NCBI GenBank assembly: GCA_021806005.1 | Contig: JAJZDM010000006.1 | Coordinates: 1-64,000, forward strand | Direction of reading: 5' to 3' | Length of the DNA: 64,000 bases | Source of the DNA: Acidobacteriota bacterium | GTDB taxonomy: Bacteria; Acidobacteriota; Terriglobia; Terriglobales; Acidobacteriaceae | In this document: positions 48,606-58,917 of the stretch, piece by piece | Position numbering within the stretch: position 1 is the first letter of the stretch | Layout: each line of letters begins with the position of its first letter | Notes under the pieces: generated by a model | Told to the model about the DNA's origin: nothing | Databases searched by the model: none | The model's input: the letters and a program-made list of their open reading frames with translations, nothing else | Program-made: the position numbers and the translations under genes

Positions 48606-50930
48606 TTACTGGACCTGAAGCGTGGTCTGCAGCGGAAGATCGGCCGATGAGTCTCCGGCCATGAGAACGATAGGTGTGGCCTCCACTTCGAGAGCCTGGG
48701 CGTGGTTGTCCCAGAAGGCCAGGCGCAGTGCGGGCAAGGGGATGTGGACGGTGTGGGTCTGGCCGGCCGCGACGCTGACGCGCTGGAAACCCTCCAGTTC
48801 CTCGCGAGGGCGATCGATGGATGAGTGCGGATAGTGAACGTAGAGTTGCACCACGGCATCTCCGGCTCGCTGGCCGGTGTTGGTCACATCGACGCTGGCA
48901 GTAATCTCGCCATCTTTGGCAAGGTGGGAAGAACTGGTGCGGAGGTTGGAGAATCGAAAGGCTGTGTAGCTGAGCCCGAAGCCGAAGGGGTAGAGCGGCT
49001 GCCCTTTGAAGTACATGTAGGTGTGGCCGTCGCGGATGTTGTAATCCATCAACGGCGGTAGCTGGCCGGCCGAGCTGGGCCAGGTCTCCACCAGATGCCC
49101 GCCGGGGTCTGCGTCGCCAAACAAAACCTTGGCCAGTGCGGTTCCTTCATCCTGAGAGCTTTGCGCCATGTGCAGAATGGCCGGCAGATTCGCCTGGCTC
49201 CAGTTGATGGCGAAGGGGAAGCTGGAGACCAGAATCTCAACCGTGCGCGGGTTTACGTCGAAGATCTGCTTGGCGATCTGCTCCTGGGCGAGGTTGATGC
49301 TCTCGCGGTCGCGTCCTTCACGCCCGTCGCTGGGTGTGGTGCAGGGCAGGGTGTTGCCGCCGTCGGGGGTGTTCACCCAGGCCTGGCCCTGGTCGCCGCA
49401 GGTCGGATCGTTGCCGACGACCACGATGGCGACGTCCGAGTGTCGCGCCGCCTGAACCGCAGCTATTTCATCCTGGGGCGAGTTGTAGGGCACGTAGTTG
49501 ATCTTGACGTAAGGGCCCACCTCGTCGCGAATACCCTCCAGCGGCGTTACGGCATAGGGTGGCGTACCGCCGTACCAGTCTCCGTGCACCACGTCGGCCA
49601 AGGGGCCGATCACCGCGATGGAGTGAATCTTGCTCTTATCCAGGGGAAGGAAGTTGTTCTGGTTCTTGAGCAGGACAACGGATTCGAGCGCCAGCCTTTG
49701 CGAGACCGAGCGATCGCGATCGGTATCCCAGGGCGAGGGCTGATCGCCAGTCTGGCGGATGGCGGTGTAAGGAACCATGCCCGGTGGATCCAGCAGGCCG
49801 AGCTTGATTTCGATGCGGAACTTGCTCCGCAGCGCCTGATCGATCTCGGACTCGGAGATCGAGCCTTGCTTCACCGCTGCGTGCATCGAGTCCTTGTAGT
49901 TATCCAGGAACTGATTGATGCCGGCCTTGAAGGAGGCAACCACCGCTGCATCCTGATTGGGGAAGAGATGGCGGGGGTCCACCAGCAGATGGATCGCGCC
50001 GCCATCGCTGGAGATCACATCCAGGCCCCACTGGTCGATGAGCAGAGAGCGCAGGATGGGGTTGATGGCCATCGGCGTGCCGTTCCAGGCGTTGTAGGAG
50101 GCCATCACGGCTTTGGCTCCGCCCTGCTGAAAGCCCATGCGGAAGGGAACCGAGTAGTACTCCCAGAAGAGGCGCTGGCCGAAGTTGGAGGAGGAACTGG
50201 TGCGGTAGTTTTCGTTCTCATTGGCCAGAAAGTGCTTCAGCAGGGCAGCGGCCTGCCAGTACTTCGGGTTATCGCCCTGCAGGCCGTGGATGAAGGCGGT
50301 CGCCATGGTTCCGTTGAAGAAGGGATCTTCGCCGTAGACCTCCTCGCTGCGTCCCCAGCGGGGATCGCGGTCGAGGTCAGCTTGCGGACCCCAGAGCATG
50401 AGGATCTGGCGGTGATATTTGGGAGTCTGGGTGATATAGCGAGCCTCATATCCCTCGACTGCGGCAGCCTGACGGACCAGATCTGGATCCCAGCTCTCGC
50501 CCATCCCTGGAGGCTGCGGAAACTGGGTGGTGGTGATGGGTTCACGGGTATAACTGGACTGGCGCTGCACAACGCCGTGGATCCCCTCAGAGCTGCCGAT
50601 GTTGGGCACGCCGAGGCGCGGAACGCCGGTCGAGGTGCCCAGGCAGTCAATCTTCTCATCCAGCGTCATGCGCGAGAGAAGGTCGTCGATGCGCTTCTCA
50701 GTCGGCAGCTTCGGGTCGTCGAAGGGATAGTGCTGCAACTGCCACTGCGAGACCTGCTGCGGAGGAGCGATGGGCTGCTTCTGGGCGGCGGCTCCAGCGG
50801 TGAAGGCAAGCTCTGAGCAGAGAGCCAGGAGGACGGGAAGTTTCAGCAAGTACGTCACCTTTCTGATCCCGGGAGGCACGGTACACCAACGCGGCGGGAC
50901 GAGAAGATACGAGCGATTAAAGCGTATCAA
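48606..50930 (-). CDS. Glycoside hydrolase family 3 (beta-glucosidase/xylosidase-like)
   Basis: RIDDLLSRMTLDEKIDCLG, KAVMASYNAWNGTPMAINPILRSLLIDQWGLDVISSDGGAI, C-terminal FnIII-like region. Start may be internal. Confidence 0.93.
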   Translation of the reverse strand: MIRFNRSYLLVPPRWCTVPPGIRKVTYLLKLPVLLALCSELAFTAGAAAQKQPIAPPQQVSQWQLQHYPFDDPKLPTEKRIDDLLSRMTLDEKIDCLGTSTGVPRLGVPNIGSSEGIHGVVQRQSSYTREPITTTQFPQPPGMGESWDPDLVRQAAAVEGYEARYITQTPKYHRQILMLWGPQADLDRDPRWGRSEEVYGEDPFFNGTMATAFIHGLQGDNPKYWQAAALLKHFLANENENYRTSSSSNFGQRLFWEYYSVPFRMGFQQGGAKAVMASYNAWNGTPMAINPILRSLLIDQWGLDVISSDGGAIHLLVDPRHLFPNQDAAVVASFKAGINQFLDNYKDSMHAAVKQGSISESEIDQALRSKFRIEIKLGLLDPPGMVPYTAIRQTGDQPSPWDTDRDRSVSQRLALESVVLLKNQNNFLPLDKSKIHSIAVIGPLADVVHGDWYGGTPPYAVTPLEGIRDEVGPYVKINYVPYNSPQDEIAAVQAARHSDVAIVVVGNDPTCGDQGQAWVNTPDGGNTLPCTTPSDGREGRDRESINLAQEQIAKQIFDVNPRTVEILVSSFPFAINWSQANLPAILHMAQSSQDEGTALAKVLFGDADPGGHLVETWPSSAGQLPPLMDYNIRDGHTYMYFKGQPLYPFGFGLSYTAFRFSNLRTSSSHLAKDGEITASVDVTNTGQRAGDAVVQLYVHYPHSSIDRPREELEGFQRVSVAAGQTHTVHIPLPALRLAFWDNHAQALEVEATPIVLMAGDSSADLPLQTTLQVQ

Positions 50931-51379
50931 ATAACGGGATCGGAAGAGAGAGAGTTTCTTCGAATGGCCGGTTGCGGATCGGAGCTGGATCTGCCCCCAG
51001 TTCTGCCACGAACGATTGCGCCACCGCTGTCAGAATCAATCCCGGGCGCAGGTGGTCCGCTTCAGCAGCGCTGGCTGCCGTACCTCCGAGCGTCGCCTCT
51101 CTTGCGCAGATAGCTGGACGCGGAACGGCTATCGCCTTCGTGAGGGCCGGGCCGCCAAGCAAGCATCGCCACGCTCGCCATGCGCTCCTCCGCCGACTTC
51201 GATCATTCCAACTGCACTTTAAGGAACCGTTTCCGGACTCTTCGCGTAGTATGAAGTGCACTCGGGCTTTTGATTTCCCTGTAGCCGCTGCTTCCGCGGT
51301 ACGGCTGCCCTTTCATCGTCGCATCCTCACCATCGCGCCCTGCGCCTGTCTGCGCTCGGGCCGTTCAGGAGAATCTTCT

Positions 51380-52279
51380 GTGACGGATCACACGGACCCG
51401 CTAGAGCTACGCATTCATAATCTGACCAAAACCTACAAGAACGGTGTCAAGGCGCTCGACGGCGTGTCACTTGTCATTCCGCGCGGCCTCTACGGTCTGT
51501 TGGGGCCAAACGGTGCAGGGAAATCCACCCTGATGCGCACCATCGCCACGCTTCAGGAGCCCGACTCCGGCACGATCCGCTTCGGCTCCATCGACGTGCT
51601 GGCGCAGAAGGAAGAGGTTCGCAAGCTGCTCGGCTATCTGCCCCAGGATTTTGGCGTCTATCCGCGTGTCAGCGCCGAGGAGATGCTCGATCACCTGGCT
51701 TTGCTAAAAGGCGTCACCCATAGCAAAGAGCGTCGCGAGGTCGTCCATGCCATGCTCCATCGCGTCAACCTGTGGGACCATCGCCGCAAGGCGCTCACCG
51801 GATTCTCCGGCGGCATGCGCCAGCGCTTCGGCATCGCCCAGGCCCTGCTGGTGAACCCGCGCCTGCTGATTGTGGACGAGCCAACCGCCGGCCTCGATCC
51901 CGGCGAGCGAAATCGCTTCTACAACCTGCTGGCCGAAATCGGTGAAGATGTCGTCGTCATTCTTTCCACGCACATCGTTCAGGACGTGATGGAGTTGTGC
52001 CGCAACATGGCCATCATCCATCAGGGGCGGGTGCTCTTTGCCGGCTCGCCGGACGCCGCCGTGGCCGCCCTCGCCGACCGCGTCTGGGCGCGCAGTGTTG
52101 CCCGGGAGCAGGTCGAGGAATACCGATCCCGTATGGCCGTCATCTCGCACAAACTCGTCGCCGGCCAACCCCGGATTCATGTCCTCGCCGATGAGGCGCC
52201 AGAGCCGGACTTCTTCGCCGTTTCGCCCGATCTTGAAGACGTCTTTTTCGCCCATATCGCCGGTCTGGGCACCAACTAA
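51380..52279 (+). CDS. ABC transporter ATP-binding protein
   Basis: LLGPNGAGKSTLMRTIATLQEPDSGTI, FSGGMRQRFGIAQALLVNPRLLIVDEPTAGLDPGERNRFYNLL; GTG start at 51380. Confidence 0.93.
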   Translation: MTDHTDPLELRIHNLTKTYKNGVKALDGVSLVIPRGLYGLLGPNGAGKSTLMRTIATLQEPDSGTIRFGSIDVLAQKEEVRKLLGYLPQDFGVYPRVSAEEMLDHLALLKGVTHSKERREVVHAMLHRVNLWDHRRKALTGFSGGMRQRFGIAQALLVNPRLLIVDEPTAGLDPGERNRFYNLLAEIGEDVVVILSTHIVQDVMELCRNMAIIHQGRVLFAGSPDAAVAALADRVWARSVAREQVEEYRSRMAVISHKLVAGQPRIHVLADEAPEPDFFAVSPDLEDVFFAHIAGLGTN

Positions 52280-52293
52280 CCCGAGGATCTCCT

Positions 52294-55200
52294 ATGCTGC
52301 GTTTCTTTGCCTTCGAGGTTCGCTACTGGCTGCGTTCGACGATGCTCTGGGTCTTCACCGCCATCGTTGCGTTGCTCGTCCTGCTCGCCCTTAGCACCGA
52401 TCAGGTTACGGTCGGCGGCGCCATCGGCAATACCTTGCGCAATGCGCCCTTCGTCGTCCAGCAGTTTTACTCCATCATGTGGTTCATCACGCTGCTGATG
52501 ACCGTGGCCTTTGTCAACTCCGCGGCCTCGCGCGAATTCGCCGCAAACATGCACCAGATCCTCTTTACCAAGCCGATCCGGCGCATGGACTTCCTGCTTG
52601 GCCGATTCTTCGGCGCCGTCGTGGTCTCCACCATCCCGATGCTGGGCATCAGCGTGGGCGCGCTACTGGCGCCATTGATGCCGTGGGCTGATCACGATCG
52701 CTTTGGACCTGTCTTCTGGGCCGCTCACGGCGTCAGCATCCTGCTCTTCGCACTGCCCAATACGCTCTTCATCGCGGCCATTCTCTTCACCATCGCCGTG
52801 CTCACGCGCTCGACGATCTTCTCCTTCATCGGCGGCATCCTGCTCATCGTTGCCGACGCTGTCGCCGGCGCATTCACCTCGGACATGCGCAATGAAAAGC
52901 TCGCTGCCATGCTCGATCCCTTTGGCAATGACGCCTTCAACTACGCCACCAAATACTGGACCGTGGCGCAACGCAACACCCACGTGCTCAGCCTTGACGG
53001 ACTGCTGCTGTGGAATCGCCTGCTCTGGATCGCCGTCGGTCTTGCCATCTTCGCCTTCGCCTGCTGGCGATTCCGCTTTGAAGAGCGCGCTGAGCGTGTT
53101 TCCAGGAAGAAAGCACCCGTAGCTGCGGAGAATCCTGCCGCACCCGCATCGCGCCCCGTCTTCAGCCTGCACTTCGGGGCCTCGGCGCGGGTGTCCCAAC
53201 TGCTCGCCTCTACACGTATCGAGATGCGCCGTTTGATGAAGACGGTCACCTTCATCGTGCTGACGCTGGCCGCGCTGCTGAACTGCGTGACGGCACTCAT
53301 CTTCAACGCCCGCTCCGGTTATGGATTGACCACCCGCCCGGTCACCTATTCGATGATCGACATCATCAGCGGAACACTGTACATGTTCCTGGTCGCCATG
53401 ATCACCTTCTTTGCCGGAGTTCTGGTCTGGGAGGAGCGCGATGCGCGCGTCGATGAGGTGCAGGACGCATTGCCAGTTCCGGAATGGCCGAGCTTCGTGG
53501 CCAAATTTTTCGCTCTGCTCGCTGCGATTGCCTCCATCCTCGCTCTGGTGCTTTGCGTTTCCGTCATCGTCCAGGCGTTCGACCACTACACGCGCTTTCA
53601 GATCGGCCTCTACGTGGACTCGCTGCTCTTTCACGTCATGGTCAGCTTTGCCTTCTTCACTGCGCTGGCCTTCTTCGTCCATGTGCTCTCGCCAAACAAA
53701 TACTTCGGTTACTTCGCCTTCATCGCTCTGCTGGTGGCCAACGCATTCATGTGGCGTCCGCTGCATGTCGCCTCAGGGATGCTGGAGTTCGGCTCGCTGC
53801 CCACGATGACCTACTCCGATTTCTTCGGCTTCGCGCCGTGGATCGTCTCCTGGCGTTGGTTTGCAGCCTACTGGGGATTCTTCTGCCTGCTGCTCTCCGT
53901 CGTCAGCGTACTGCTCTGGCAGCGCGGGCGCGACACGCGCTGGCGCGCGCGCCTGCACAACGTGCCGCAGCGCTTTCATGGCGTGGTGCGCACCGCTGGC
54001 TACCTCGGTCTCGCTGGCTTCCTGCTCACCGGTGCGTGGGTCTTCTACAACACCGAGATCCTGAACCACTTCGACAGTGAATACCAGGCTCAGCGTCGAC
54101 AGGCCGACTACGAAAAGAACTGGAAGAAGTACCAGAACCTGCCCCAGCCGCGTATCACCGACGTGCACTACAACGTGGCCATCTATCCGCACCATCGCAG
54201 ACTTGTCCTACACGCGGCTGAACAGATACAGAACGAAACTTCGGCGCCGATCACACAGGTCTGGTTTACAACCGATCGCAACTTCACCTCGCACATTACG
54301 CTGCCCGGTGCAAAGCTGGCCACCAACGACGCCGGAACCGGCTTCCGCATCTACAACCTGACGACGCCCATGCAGCCCGGCGAACAGCGTACACTCCAAC
54401 TCGACGTCGAAAGCCATCCGCAGGGCTTTGAAAACCAGACCACCATGACCGGCATCGCAGAGAACGGCACCTTTTTCAATAACACGATCCTGCCGCAGAT
54501 CGGCTATCAGGAGGACAACGAACTCACTGACCCGAATGTCCGCCATCGCTTCGGCCTGAAGGAGAAGGACCTCATGCCGAGGCTGGAGGTCAACTGCACC
54601 GCCGACTGCGGAAATACTTACATCTCGAACAACTCCGACTGGGTCAACGTCGATACCGTCATCAGCACCAACCGCAGCCAGACGGCCATCGCGCCCGGCT
54701 CCCTCATCCGCTCGTGGGTTCAGGACAATCGCAACTACTATGAGTACAAGCTGGATCACATTGCGCTTAACTTCTATTCTTTTCTCTCCGCCGACTACAC
54801 CGTTGCGCGCCGTACCTGGACTGCCCCCAACGGACAGAAAATCCTGATCGAGGTCTATTACCTGCGCGAGCAGCCGTGGAACGTGCCGCGCATGCTCAAC
54901 TCCATCCAGAGATCCTTTGCCTACTACACCGCCAACTTCGGACCGTACTACCAACGCGAGGCGCGAATCGTTGAGTTTCCGCGCGTAGCCAGCTTTGCTC
55001 AGGCCTTCCCTGGAACCATGCCCTACTCGGAGTCGATTGGCTTCATCGCCGACATTGAGAAGCCAGACGACATCGACATGGTCTTTTACGTCGTCGCGCA
55101 TGAGATGGCGCACCAGTGGTGGGCGCACCAGCTCATCGGCGCAAACATGGAAGGCGCAACGTCGCTCTCGGAGACACTCGCCCAGTACTCGGCGCTCATG

Positions 55201-55908
55201 GTCATGGAGAAGGAGTACGGCCAGAATGCGATGCGCAAATTCCTCCAGTACGAGATGGACGCCTATCTGCGCGCGCGCGGAACCGAACGGCTGAAGGAGC
55301 GGCCGCTCATGCGGGTCGAGGCCAGCCAGGGCTACATCCACTACCGCAAAGGCTCGGTCGTCATGTACTACCTGCGCGACATGATCGGCGAGGATCACGT
55401 CAACGCCGCATTGCGCCAGATCCTCGGCGAATTTGGCTACCACGGAGCGCCCTATCCCACCGCCTGGGCCTTGGTCAACGCGCTCTCCGCGCAGACTCCC
55501 GCGCAGTACCAGTACCTGATCCAGGACCTCTTCAAGGACATCACCATCTTCTCCAACCGCGCCCTCAGCGCCACCGCCGTCAAGCGACCCGATGGGAAAT
55601 ATGAGGTCACCGTCGTCATCCAGACGCATAAATACAAGGCCGACGCCAAGGGCAACGAGGTTGAAGTGCCGATGAATGACTGGATCGATGTCGGCGCACT
55701 GGCCGCGCCACCCAAAGGGTTCCACTACGGCGCCGTTCTCGCTCGTGAGCGCGTCCACATCGTGAGCGGAAATACCGGAGCGACCAACACCTACAGCTTC
55801 ATCACGGATACACTTCCGGACAGAGCCGGCGTCGATCCGCTCTTGTTGCTCATCGATCGCATCCCCGACGACAACCTCAAGAAAGTGGACCTTGTCTCGA
55901 AGAAATAA
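52294..55908 (+). CDS. ABC transporter permease fused to M1-family aminopeptidase
   Basis: N-terminal ~590 aa multi-TM ABC-2-like; C-terminal M1 zinc motif VAHEMAHQWWAHQLIGANMEGATSLSETLAQYSALMVME (HExxH-x18-E). Confidence 0.92.
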   Translation: MLRFFAFEVRYWLRSTMLWVFTAIVALLVLLALSTDQVTVGGAIGNTLRNAPFVVQQFYSIMWFITLLMTVAFVNSAASREFAANMHQILFTKPIRRMDFLLGRFFGAVVVSTIPMLGISVGALLAPLMPWADHDRFGPVFWAAHGVSILLFALPNTLFIAAILFTIAVLTRSTIFSFIGGILLIVADAVAGAFTSDMRNEKLAAMLDPFGNDAFNYATKYWTVAQRNTHVLSLDGLLLWNRLLWIAVGLAIFAFACWRFRFEERAERVSRKKAPVAAENPAAPASRPVFSLHFGASARVSQLLASTRIEMRRLMKTVTFIVLTLAALLNCVTALIFNARSGYGLTTRPVTYSMIDIISGTLYMFLVAMITFFAGVLVWEERDARVDEVQDALPVPEWPSFVAKFFALLAAIASILALVLCVSVIVQAFDHYTRFQIGLYVDSLLFHVMVSFAFFTALAFFVHVLSPNKYFGYFAFIALLVANAFMWRPLHVASGMLEFGSLPTMTYSDFFGFAPWIVSWRWFAAYWGFFCLLLSVVSVLLWQRGRDTRWRARLHNVPQRFHGVVRTAGYLGLAGFLLTGAWVFYNTEILNHFDSEYQAQRRQADYEKNWKKYQNLPQPRITDVHYNVAIYPHHRRLVLHAAEQIQNETSAPITQVWFTTDRNFTSHITLPGAKLATNDAGTGFRIYNLTTPMQPGEQRTLQLDVESHPQGFENQTTMTGIAENGTFFNNTILPQIGYQEDNELTDPNVRHRFGLKEKDLMPRLEVNCTADCGNTYISNNSDWVNVDTVISTNRSQTAIAPGSLIRSWVQDNRNYYEYKLDHIALNFYSFLSADYTVARRTWTAPNGQKILIEVYYLREQPWNVPRMLNSIQRSFAYYTANFGPYYQREARIVEFPRVASFAQAFPGTMPYSESIGFIADIEKPDDIDMVFYVVAHEMAHQWWAHQLIGANMEGATSLSETLAQYSALMVMEKEYGQNAMRKFLQYEMDAYLRARGTERLKERPLMRVEASQGYIHYRKGSVVMYYLRDMIGEDHVNAALRQILGEFGYHGAPYPTAWALVNALSAQTPAQYQYLIQDLFKDITIFSNRALSATAVKRPDGKYEVTVVIQTHKYKADAKGNEVEVPMNDWIDVGALAAPPKGFHYGAVLARERVHIVSGNTGATNTYSFITDTLPDRAGVDPLLLLIDRIPDDNLKKVDLVSKK

Positions 55909-55928
55909 TCCCGTGCAGCGTCCCCGGT

Positions 55929-55958
55929 GACCCGCGGCGATTCAAACGGCCGCGGGTC
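55929..55958 (+). terminator. Candidate terminator after the permease/M1 gene
   Basis: GACCCGCGGC-gattcaaacg-GCCGCGGGTC, 10-bp perfect stem followed by TTGCGTCCTTGT. Confidence 0.6.
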
Positions 55959-56128
55959 TTGCGTCCTTGTTACGGATTCGATCCATCGCCCAAGCCGACC
56001 GGTGTCTGCTGGTTCTCGGCAGCCTGCCCGCATAGGCTCACTGGCCCGGCGAGCAATACTGCGCACAGCCGAAGAACAGCTTCTGACCCATCCTTGCCGC
56101 GCTGCTCAGGTTCCTGGGCACAGCGTTT

Positions 56129-58489
56129 CTATGGTTGTTTGCTCAGAGCGGCGGCCGGATCCCAGCCGTCGCTGCCGCGCAGCCAGTTTTCAGGGGCGAA
56201 CTGCGCGGCCTGGTCCGGGGTCAATTGATGCGAGTAAGGTTCCCGCCGGGAGGGGTTGGCGCCGGGTCCGGTGGAGTGAAACTCGGCATAGTAGGCTGTC
56301 TGGAGCGAATGGGTCTCTCCGGGATGCCACTCCATCCAGCCGGCGGGCATGATCTGCGGTCCCATCCAGGTGTTGAGGTAGACGACGCGGGCATAGGGCC
56401 GCCATGGTCGGCCCAGATAGACGTTGCTGACGCCGCGGTCGGCGGTCAGCTTGCAATCGTTGAAGACGTAGCCGGAGTCCTGGTCCGGAAACACACGGCT
56501 CTGTGCGGTGAGCATGCCCTCGGGGTGCTGATTGCTGTGAATCTCGCACTGGTTGAAGACCGCTTTGGCATCGCCGAAGATGAAGTCCACGTTGCCTTCG
56601 ATGTAGCAGTGGTTGAAGTACTGCCGCGCAGCGGGGCAGGAAGAGTCCTTGCACGAGGCCGTGCCCGCGTACAGCGTGTCCTGGTTGCCCAGCAGGCGGA
56701 CGTTGTCGAAGATCTCGCGGTCACCCCGCACCAGCAGCGCCACGGCCTGCGAGCCCTGGGGAAGCTCGGGGTGGGTGGCGTTGAAGTCATTCTGGAAGGT
56801 GATGTTCTGGGCTGTGAAGTCATCGGCCAGAATGTTGACGGTGGAGGAATGGCCGGTGCCGCCGGAGTCTCCAGCACTCTTGTTCGCTACCACCACCGTC
56901 CGGTCAGCCTGCGGGTACGGGCTGCGCAGAGTGATGTGGGGCTTTTTGACCGTAAGGACTTCGTGGTAGATTCCGGGAGCGACGGAGATCAGCCCACCCG
57001 TCTCAGGAACGGCATCGATCGCCTGCTGAATCGAGTAGAAGTCGCCGGTGCCGTCGGCGGCTACATAGAACGTGTGATCCACAGCAGGAGCCTGTTCGTC
57101 GAGGTGGGGCGCTGTTGAGGGGTCCGCAAACGGAACCAGGGCTGCGGAGCAGGAGAGCGGCTCAGCGGAGCCATTGCTGGCCACCGCGCCGGGCGCTGCG
57201 GTGATGCTCACGTCCTGGCCCTGAGGCAGCAGATTGCCACGCTGCGGCCCGATGGTGATGGCGGCGTCCAGCGCCTGAATGCGTGACTGGTCAAGCCCCA
57301 GTGCGGAGACGTTGTCCAACGTCAAACCCAGTGGGTACTGCGCATCCAGTCCGGAGAAGATGTAGTTTCCGGGAGTGAGGACCTCGACGTTGCGCAGGGT
57401 GATCTGCTGATAGATGGGCAGACGGTCGCCGGAGAAGTCCGTGTAATGCGGGGTGATCACGATGGGATTGGTTGCGTTGCGGATGCAGACGTTCTGGTAG
57501 GTGATCTGCTGCACCAGACCTCCGCGGCTGGGATCGGATTTGATGCGGATGCCATTCTGCGTATGGTCGATGGTGAGATTTTTAACCAGCATGTGGTTGA
57601 CCCCGCCGCTGGTGCCGCTGCCGATCGACATGCCATGGCCGGCGTAGAAGTGATTGTCCAGGATGGAGAGGTGAGAGGACGGGATGTCTCCGCCGGAGCC
57701 GACGGCCACCTCATCATCGCCATTCTGGATGTTGCAGTGCGCGATGGTGACGTTGGTGGAGGAACCGGGATCGATGCCGTCGGTGTTGCGGGCCGTGGCC
57801 GGAGTGTCGATGGTGACGCCCCAGGCCGTAAAGCCGTCGGCGTTGTGGGCGCTCACGTGACCTCCGGGAGCGTTGCGCAGAGTAATCCCATACAGGGTGA
57901 AGTTCTTAACCCCGTTGAGGATGATCAGGTGGGGTACCTTCTGATAGAGATCCAGGAGCTTTGCCCGCTGGGCCAACTGCCACCAGGTCACGCTCTCTCC
58001 CAGCAGCAGGGAGCCGCCACGGCCGTCGATGGCTCCCTGACCCATAATGCCGCTGTTGGCGATGCCGTTGCCGCTGATGAAGGGTTTGCAACCTTCTCCG
58101 TGCGGCCCCAGCACACCGCAACTGCCGGGCTCCAGGTCGTAGAGGTGGGGGTTACTGGATGCCGCCAGCAGCGTGCCCTTGTCAACCACCAGTGTGACCC
58201 CGGAGCGCAACGTGAGCGGGCCGGAGAGAAAGACCTGGCCGCTGGCGCTGGATTTGAGGACAACAGCCCGTCCCGCCGGGCAGTGGTCCATGGCCTGCTG
58301 GATGCGCGCGGTGTCCAGGTGGTCTTCAGCGTCGGCTGGCAGATGGCCGTCGCTGGCGGCCAGGTTGGCTTGAAGAACGGTGCAGGTCTGAGGGATCTGG
58401 GGCTCGGTGACGTGGCGCAGGTCCTGCGCGTGCAGCAGGGAGGCCAGAGAGAGAAGCAGCAGGGGATATGACGAGCGAAGGTTGTACAT
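56129..58489 (-). CDS. Bifunctional secreted pectinase: N-terminal GH28 polygalacturonase-like + C-terminal CE8 pectinesterase
   Basis: GH28-like NTDGIDPGSSTNVTIAHCNIQNGDDEVAVGSG...GHGMSIGSGTSGG; CE8-like VAADGTGDFYSIQQAIDAVPE, GSQAVALLVRGDREIFDNVRLLGNQDTLYA, YFNHCYIEGNVDFIFGDAKAVFNQCEIHS, YLGRPWRPYARVVYLNTWMG. Likely start MYNLRSS at 58489. Confidence 0.93.
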   Translation of the reverse strand: MYNLRSSYPLLLLSLASLLHAQDLRHVTEPQIPQTCTVLQANLAASDGHLPADAEDHLDTARIQQAMDHCPAGRAVVLKSSASGQVFLSGPLTLRSGVTLVVDKGTLLAASSNPHLYDLEPGSCGVLGPHGEGCKPFISGNGIANSGIMGQGAIDGRGGSLLLGESVTWWQLAQRAKLLDLYQKVPHLIILNGVKNFTLYGITLRNAPGGHVSAHNADGFTAWGVTIDTPATARNTDGIDPGSSTNVTIAHCNIQNGDDEVAVGSGGDIPSSHLSILDNHFYAGHGMSIGSGTSGGVNHMLVKNLTIDHTQNGIRIKSDPSRGGLVQQITYQNVCIRNATNPIVITPHYTDFSGDRLPIYQQITLRNVEVLTPGNYIFSGLDAQYPLGLTLDNVSALGLDQSRIQALDAAITIGPQRGNLLPQGQDVSITAAPGAVASNGSAEPLSCSAALVPFADPSTAPHLDEQAPAVDHTFYVAADGTGDFYSIQQAIDAVPETGGLISVAPGIYHEVLTVKKPHITLRSPYPQADRTVVVANKSAGDSGGTGHSSTVNILADDFTAQNITFQNDFNATHPELPQGSQAVALLVRGDREIFDNVRLLGNQDTLYAGTASCKDSSCPAARQYFNHCYIEGNVDFIFGDAKAVFNQCEIHSNQHPEGMLTAQSRVFPDQDSGYVFNDCKLTADRGVSNVYLGRPWRPYARVVYLNTWMGPQIMPAGWMEWHPGETHSLQTAYYAEFHSTGPGANPSRREPYSHQLTPDQAAQFAPENWLRGSDGWDPAAALSKQP

Positions 58490-58816
58490 GGGCGAGCGCT
58501 GGACTCCTGTGGTGCGGTGGTGGGTGTACCGGGTGACGGCCCTGGCGATGGCCAGGCATAGGCAGCCGAGAGGATAGACCACCGACGCCATGCTATCTTT
58601 CCGCCGACGAATGGGTCAAGAGATCCGACGCGAGCCGAGACTGATAGGAGCGGATGCTGTATTGTTCAAGGATAATGAGGTCTTTCGCCAGAGCGGAGAC
58701 GAATGAATCAGAGGCAGACAGCATCTTCCGCAAGTGTCCGCATCCATCTTGACATGCGTCAGTTGGGGTTGATAGGGTCGGGTACGCAGAAGAAAGGTCA
58801 GACCTCAAGGATATTC

Positions 58817-58828
58817 AGGTTATAACCT
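58817..58828. promoter_or_regulatory. Candidate operator palindrome in divergent pectinase intergenic region
   Basis: AGGTTATAACCT perfect 12-bp palindrome between divergent genes starting at 58489 (-) and 58918 (+). Confidence 0.35.
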
Positions 58829-58917
58829 TTACGGCTCTGGAAGGGCAATACGGAGCCTTCGGGTTGCACCCGGCCAACGGTGCGAACCCACCTGTGCAGG
58901 AGTCCCACTGTTTCGCC

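Noticed and set aside
49095-50816. 573-aa plus-strand ORF opposite the GH3 gene
   Set aside because: Antisense to a clear GH3 protein; low-complexity V/G/D/H-rich translation typical of GC-rich shadow ORFs.
54208-55758. 516-aa minus-strand ORF opposite the permease/M1 gene
   Set aside because: Shadow ORF of a gene with intact M1 motifs.
57446-58471. 341-aa plus-strand ORF opposite the pectinase fusion
   Set aside because: Shadow ORF; coding strand shows intact GH28/CE8 motifs.
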